From NCBI GenBank assembly GCA_004794655.1, contig SMMW01000077.1:1116001-1180000 (forward strand): a stretch of DNA of 64,000 bases. The letters run 5' to 3'. The notes beneath the pieces were generated by a model. The model did not search any database, was not told where the DNA came from, and worked only from the letters and a program-made list of their open reading frames with translations. The DNA comes from Marisa cornuarietis (Eukaryota > Mollusca > Gastropoda > Architaenioglossa > Ampullariidae). The stretch's first letter is position 1; the number at the start of each line of letters is the position of its first letter. Below, in pieces: positions 58,286 through 64,000 of this stretch. The position numbers were made by a program, and so were the translations under genes.

Positions 58286-60669
58286 TAGGGTGTAGATGAA
58301 GATGATGATGAAAATTAACAGCCTGAAACTGAAAGCGACACCAAGTTCACAGAGTTGACTTCCTCAAAGAAGTAGAAAATTGAGGTTTAATAAGATATTC
58401 AGTAGTTATGAATTAATGGCTAAAGACCAGTCTGAAACATTAGGGTTTATTCAGCTGAGCAAGCAGAGAAGGAAAAAAAAGGGAGAAAGTGAGAATGCAT
58501 GCATGTGAAAATTTCTTGACCAAAAATGAAAATCATGTGATTTATTAGGGTGTAATTTAATGTTTTCATAGCTTCTCAGTGTTAGAAGCTGCTTCTTCAA
58601 ATGGTTGTAAGAATTGTGCTATAGTCCAAAAATGCAGCAGGAAGAAATGTTGACTTGATTTGTTCTTTGTTGTTGTATTTGTTGTTTTTAGCAAATTATC
58701 ATAAATTTGTCATAATGCAGGAATATTTGTTTTGCATGTTTCAGAGGCTATGTAGAGTAACTTTATTGTAAGGATCCTTTATCACCATAAATTTCTCCTT
58801 TTTCTATATTCTCATTTCTTCATAAATACAGCAAGAACGCAAAAAAGCAGGGACAGTACAAAAGAGAGATAGATCTGCCAGAGCCGGCGCTGGGGGAGGG
58901 GGGTGAACAGGGGTGCCTGATGGGGGCCTTGCCCCACCTAATGCACTGTTGGGATGAGACAGTCCGTAATTTGCTTGAAATTCTAAAAATTCATGTTCTT
59001 TTTCTTTTCAGCGGAGTAAATTTGTTTGTTACTGTGTGAGCCAGTTTTGCTACCCTTTTCAGAAAGCTGTCAAACCTGCATCCTAATCCTTTGTATTGAA
59101 GACATGAGGTGGCAAAATGGCTTTCAAGGGCAGGGTCGTGCCTCCCTCGAAATCAGTGTTCATTATTCATTTTTCAGAAGACATCCAGCACTTTTTATTG
59201 CCCTGCTACATATGTTGTGTCGGCTTCCAAATGTCCTGCATTTCTATTTGCCTAAGGCCCTGCATCCCCCTAGCACCTGGTCTGGATCTGCAGTCTGAAA
59301 ACGAAAACTAAAACATTTGTGACTTTTTTGTTGATGAAACACTTGAGGTTGTTAAGTCCAAACAGAGATAAATGGAGAGAGAAATCCTTTTGATATTCTA
59401 TTATCACAATTTTTTCTTTAGTAACAGGCACGATAGACATATTAAGAGGATATAATTATCCAGCGATTATCACACATATATATATAAATATATATCCATG
59501 GCAGGTATGGTGCAGAAATTAAACATTATATAATTATCCAGCGATGACAACTTGCATTCATTTTTGGTGAGGAAAAGAATCTGATCAACAGCACTGGTCA
59601 TCAATATGATCTCATTTTCAAAATGAATGCAAAGTAGACTATACAGTTTTCTTTTTGCATTTAGGAAGTCCCATTTTGAGAGTGAGAAACAGCCAGTTCT
59701 CTAGGTCATGAAAATTTGCTTGTATGGCAGGTGGGTGCGTGTGTTATTACCCTACATGGGATTTTTTTTCCTTTTTTGGACAAAAAGTTATAATCTCACC
59801 TACAGGCCATGGTCATGTGGCAGTAGGCAGACATTTTGCAGCATTTTTATTCTACTAACCGTTCTCTTTGTGTGTTGTATGCTTTTCTTTGCTAGCTCTA
59901 TTCTTCTTTTAAAATGTTTGTTAAGTGCTGTTTTCACTTCACTAAAATCACCAGTGCAATCAGTAGTACAAATTTTATTAAAATAATTTTGTTTTTCATG
60001 TGACTTGTTATTTTATGCTTGAGGCCATTTTTAAATGGGCAAAGTACCAAAGCATTAGACCCCCCCCCCCACTAAAGTTTCTTTAAGTGCCAGTGGCAAA
60101 TGTGTGAGCAAACAAGTTTGGACTTACAGCATATTGACCAAAGCTCCATGGTCCCGAATGTTTGCTCCAGAACATTTAGCTTCTTATGACCTTCACACAC
60201 AACCTGGTCCAATGATACTTGCTCAGTTAAGAAGGGCCTTCAGTCATCATTTTGCCTTTCTGTTGCATTTTAAATTTAACTTTTCGAGATGGTTTCTTGT
60301 TTGCTGATATTAATTCCATTTTATTGTCAGTTATTATTCAGTTTTGTGATTCAATTAACAGGATAGCAAATATCAATTTTATTGACTTTTTCAAAGATTT
60401 CTGCCCCTTGTTACTTTGGAGCAAAGACAAACAGCAAAGAAAACAAAATGCAGATTTCTTGAAGTAAAAAAAGTGTTCAAACCTCTGAAAATTTGTTTTT
60501 TGCTCACTAGCAAGGTAAATGTTCTCTATGAAAACTCAAAACCATCTTTTGTTTTTTGTTTCTGCTGATTGCTTGAATTTTGGTTTCCTGAGAATTCACT
60601 AGGCAAATATTTCTAGGTGGCTAGGAGGTGCAGGCTCACAGAGCTAAACTTGGTAGATAGTACCTGCAT
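58286..60669. other. ANKMY2 3' UTR and intergenic sequence
   Basis: No clear AATAAA close to the ANKMY2 stop, so the transcript end is not defined. The stretch contains a GC-rich patch (58,878-58,935), the small duplicated insertion at 59,451-59,545 and a C11 run (60,061-60,071). No gene recognised. Confidence 0.5.
59451..59545. repeat. 61-bp insertion flanked by 17-bp direct repeats
   Basis: TATAATTATCCAGCGAT at 59,451-59,467 and 59,529-59,545 flanks an insertion. 32 bp at its right side (59,498-59,529) are identical to 56,644-56,675, the end of ANKMY2 exon 56578-56650 plus the start of its intron. The rest is TA-rich. Confidence 0.8.
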
Positions 60670-61440
60670 CAGTCAGTCAGTCAGTCGTCCCTTGCCAGGC
60701 ACCAGGCGTTGGGGGTAGCACATGGATAGATGCCGCAGCTGACAGGGCCCGCCACTCTTGCCTATTGTGGGCGATAGTCAGCAGGTCCTGTACAGGACGA
60801 CCAGTCCAGTCTTTGACGTTCGTAAGCCAGTTCTTTCTCTGGCCTTCGTGTCGTCGGCCACCCTCCTTGAAGGATAGTCTTCGATGGTGTCGTGCCGGGT
60901 TACATGACCAAAGAAGACCAGCTTACGTCGCTTGACTGTTGATAGTAGAGGTTCCTGGTGTCCTACCAGTGTGGCCATCTTGTTTCTTACAAAGTGGTTG
61001 GTTTTGTGTTCTTTGTATGAAATCTGGAGCAGCCTCCTCAGACACTTGTGCTCGAATGCCTTGATTCTCCTTTCCGTGTCGGCGAGCAGAGTCCACGTGT
61101 CACATCCGTAGAGCAGGATCAGCACTACCAGGGATTTGTACAGCCTGTACTTGGTAGTGAACCTTATATTGTGGCTATGCCAGATCCTATCTAGCCTAGC
61201 CATTGCTGCTGTTGCTGTTGCGATCCTGATGTGGATATCTAGTGTGGAGATGCCGTCCTTGGAGAGGGTGGCTTCCAAGTACTTGAAGCTGCTTACCTCT
61301 TCGAGCTGTAGCCCGTTCATAAAGATCTCTGCTTTGCCGTTGCCATTGATCATAACTTTGCTCTTTTCAGTGCATTTGAGCTGTCTGTCAGTCTGTTGGT
61401 GAGGTCTTGCAGTTGTTTGTTTGTACCTGCTAACAGATCT
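60670..61440 (-). mobile_element. RTE-like LINE 3' fragment
   Basis: A minus-strand frame of 225 codons (61,455-60,778) encodes the RT C-terminus: SKVMINGNGKAEIFMNG, SSFKYLEATLSKDG, YRLYKSLVVLILLYGCDTWTL and FGHVTRHDTIED. The 3' end is (ACTG)n at 60,672-60,687, as in RTE-type LINEs. 5'-truncated; a local frame change follows DTIED. Confidence 0.88.
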
Positions 61441-61828
61441 ATGATATTTAAGCAATCCAAGCAGTTTATTCTGTAGTTAAGATAAATGTCTCATTTTTGT
61501 GTTCTTATAGCAGACGCTGCATGAAAAAATGTAAAACAATGTTCTGAAAAAAAAACATGAATGTACTGGGAGACATCATGCACACAACAGTGGAAAAGGT
61601 CTTAAGTAATTCTTTACTGAAAAGGGTATTGGACAGCAATTATGAAGGCTTCATAATTCAACATGCAGTTTGGGGGAAAGATGTCACTGCCCTGCATTTA
61701 AAGTATGTGGACGCAATAATAAAAACCTCTGTCTCAAAGAGTTATTGTTTTAACATACTTGTTATACTGGTGTCATGTGTTCAAAAATCCCCATACCTCA
61801 GAAATCTTCCTCTATAGTGCACATGTGT

Positions 61829-62336
61829 CAGGCTCCTGTCCTGACTATTTCTCTGAACTTCTCATCGCTTACATCCCAGCCAGACAACTACGTTCTTCCT
61901 CTGATGACCGTATCCTAACTGTTCCTGTCACCAGAACAACATATGGTCACAGGATTTTTGGCTACTGTGCAGCAAAACAATGGAACTCTCTCCCTTTCCA
62001 TATTCGCCACCTTCCTACAACTGAATCTTTCAAATCTGCACTGAAAACGCACCTCTTCCTTGAGCATTACTCCTAACATTGTCCACACAATGATCATCCT
62101 TTTCAATCTCCCCTTCCACTCTTGCTACTTTTCTCCCCATCTTTCTCTGCAAAATCACTATATTCTCTGTTCCTGTTCTGGTGCCTTTTTGTTTTCTGTT
62201 TGTCGTCAGTACTGTCGTTTATTCTTCCGTCCCTCGTGTTCTATCCATTTAGTCCATGTCTCTTCCCCGTTTTAAGCGCTAAGAACATGCTTTTTATGAG
62301 TGTGAATATGCGCTATGAAAATCTTCATTTATTATT
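61829..62336 (+). mobile_element. 5'-truncated L2/CR1-type LINE, 3' end copy
   Basis: Starts at CAGGCTCCTGTCCTGAC and runs to the usual end (CGCTATGAAAATCTTCATTTATTATTA). A frame from 61,829 to 62,076 encodes [20 protein letters not shown] and [15 protein letters not shown] up to LEHYS and a stop. Confidence 0.9.
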
Positions 62337-62589
62337 ATACTATCCTCCTTACCAAACGTACGCCCAACCACGCTCCCCTCTCAAAAATGGATTATACCCA
62401 CCTCCCCTCTGACAAAATAACATTGACTGGCTGATGACGCAGCGTTACCATATAACGAAGTTGTGTCCAAACAAGTTTTGCGAACAACTATAAACATTCA
62501 TAGGAGATAGGAACTATTATAGTCCTTCATGATTAATATTATTTCTATTACTCACATCATGGGCTAACTCAAGACCGCCTCTGCAACGC

Positions 62590-62735
62590 AGCCCAGCTGT
62601 CCAATAGGGTGAAACGACACAACTCAGCTGTCCAATAGGATGAAAGAGAAAGACGTGACGACACAGCATGCGCGGGAAGTTAGGCTGCACAGCAATCATC
62701 GTCCAGCAACCAAGATGCAAACAGTTTGAACTAAC
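62590..62735 (+). promoter_or_regulatory. CDK2 promoter elements: two CCAAT boxes, E2F-like, CHR-like
   Basis: CTGTCCAATAGG occurs twice, with CCAAT at 62,601-62,605 and 62,632-62,636, 31 bp apart. GCGCGGGAA (62,670-62,678) fits an E2F site and TTTGAA (62,725-62,730) a cell-cycle homology region. Paired CCAAT boxes about three helical turns apart are typical of NF-Y-driven cell-cycle promoters. Start codon at 62,803. Confidence 0.55.
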
Positions 62736-62802
62736 CCCAGTTAGTCAAATGATTTAATGACATAAAAACTGGATGAAGTTAGGTCACACTTTTTCAAAGA
62801 TT

Positions 62803-63432
62803 ATGGAAAACTTTCAGAAAATTGAAAAAATTGGAGAGGGAACGTATGGTGTTGTTTACAAAGCTCGGGATAAGTACAATCCAGAGCGTTATGTTGCTTT
62901 GAAGAAAATTCGGCTGGATGCGTAAGTTTCATTTGATTTTGGCTAAATAGTTATAAATTAGTATACATATATATTTAAATATGTATACTATGTAAACCTA
63001 AAGCGCATCCGAAGCATTTCTTGACGTAAGAATATTTTATAGACCCGTTTTCCCGCTTAGAATAAGAAATGAAAATGAGATTTTAGCTCTATACTCGGTC
63101 ATGAAGATAACTGACCACATAGTTTGACTTATTTTAAGGAAACATATAATCGTTGTTATCATACACTCATTAAACTGTTAAATGCCGCGGAAAATTAGTC
63201 ACATTGACGTACATTTATTTACAAGTATTAACTGTAACAGTTGGAAGAATTAAGGTGGTTTTTAGAGCAAGTTACAAGCTAGAGCAAATGTATGCAATAG
63301 GTATATATATATATATTTTCGTTATTGCAATTGCACTTATTTGCACATTTGCAGTGACTCTGAGGGTGTGCCTAGTACAGCAATACGAGAGATCTCTCTC
63401 TTGAAAGAGTTAGATCATCCAAATGTTGTGAA
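62803..63432 (+). CDS. CDK2: CDK2, cyclin-dependent kinase 2 (first two coding exons; 3'-partial)
   Basis: Ser/Thr kinase of the G1/S transition, activated by cyclins E and A. Exons 62803-62921 and 63355-63432, joined in phase (39 codons plus 2 nt, then 1 nt). The start [21 protein letters not shown] is that of CDK2; CDK1 begins MEDY. The glycine-rich loop GEGTYG (residues 11-16) carries the inhibitory Thr14/Tyr15 sites, catalytic Lys34 is in VALKK, and the cyclin-binding helix PSTAIRE is at 46-52. One extra residue before Lys ([11 protein letters not shown]) shifts numbering by one against human. The donor AA|GTAGGT at 63,433 leads to exons beyond the window. CDK1 or CDK3 are less likely from the N-terminus. 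Confidence 0.93.
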
Positions 63433-64000
63433 GTAGGTTTACAATTTTTGTGATTTATTATGTGCAAGGCACTTGTCATAGCTTGTGCGTTGTGAAAGTT
63501 CATCGAACAAGTTAAAATTGTTATTGGCATTCTCTATGGCCAGTACGAAACAGGGTATTTTAATACTTGCTTACAAAATAAAACTTCTTTGACATTTGTG
63601 ACCTGTCTGTCATACCAGTTTGCTGATCATTTTGCTGTTAATTTTGCTTGTTTGACAGATGGTGAATAGCTTTGGGGCTATATTTATGAAGTAAAGGCAA
63701 CTTGTTGCTAGGGGAACAGGGGGAATTCGAGGAAAAATATCGTCTCTAAAGTTACAAGGCATTGTCTGGACCCCACAGATGTTGCTTTACTTCTGGAGCC
63801 ATAGTTATAAAGTGATGGCAAAGATGCCTCGAGGGTAAAGAAACATCTGGTAGTGTGCGTGGGGTCTGGGCATCACATTGTAACTAGAAAATCTATTTCT
63901 GATGTTGCTAACCCATGTATTTTGGAGTCGTCACTCTTAAATCTGTAGTGATTGCCCTTTAATACTGGAACATAACGTCTTTGCTTTTTATCACATCGTG
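63433..64000. other. CDK2 intron 2, nothing recognised
   Basis: No repeat family or exon seen. Intron 1 (62,922-63,354) is AT-rich with a TA run at 63,302-63,316. Confidence 0.5.

Noticed and set aside
61557..61817. An 86-codon plus-strand ORF before the LINE fragment
   Set aside because: No recognisable family, no splice sites or conservation visible; not enough to call a gene.

Overview
The window is eukaryotic: genes are split into many short exons with GT-AG introns, and repeats fill introns and gaps. The protein families and repeat types (L2/CR1-type LINEs ending in ATT repeats, RTE-like LINEs, a tRNA-derived SINE, hAT miniatures) suggest a lophotrochozoan invertebrate, probably a mollusc. 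That placement is inference; the sequence does not name the species.

Layout. (1) About 804-6,290, plus strand: ELAC1, the short-form tRNase Z, missing its first coding exon. (2) 46,173 down to 7,081, minus strand: a cyclophilin-RS protein of the NKTR/PPIG family, which I assembled as 19 coding exons (4,443 nt, 1,480 codons plus stop) over 39 kb. ELAC1 and NKTR converge tail to tail. (3) 47,863-58,285, plus strand: complete ANKMY2 (ankyrin repeats plus MYND finger), 11 coding exons, 452 codons, head to head with NKTR. (4) 62,803 to the window end, plus strand: the first two coding exons of CDK2, with a promoter holding paired CCAAT boxes, an E2F-like site and a CHR-like site. Every exon junction in these models keeps phase.

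Mobile DNA. Two long L2/CR1-type LINEs (24.7-28.4 kb and 37.1-40.7 kb) lie antisense inside NKTR introns. Each is broken by its own small indels. Several 5'-truncated copies of the same family and many older LINE relics surround them. An RTE-like LINE family is present as fragments at 13.2-15.4, 44.0 and 60.7-61.4 kb. Other elements are a SINE with a hAT miniature inserted in it (1,594-2,007), a 484-bp hAT derivative (21,361-21,844), a tRNA-derived SINE (about 10,020-10,230), a palindromic MITE-like unit between NKTR and ANKMY2, and a 22-copy 37-bp minisatellite (8,501-9,327).

The four genes are unrelated housekeeping functions: tRNA 3' processing, splicing-associated proline isomerisation, ciliary signalling and cell cycle. 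They do not form an operon or pathway. I found no new multi-gene system. The points most worth a second look are at the sequence level: nested insertions with exact target duplications, a LINE tail that forms a splice acceptor, a duplicated in-frame splice donor, a 61-bp insertion carrying an ANKMY2 exon-intron junction, and an orphan exon-like block at 31,770-31,964.
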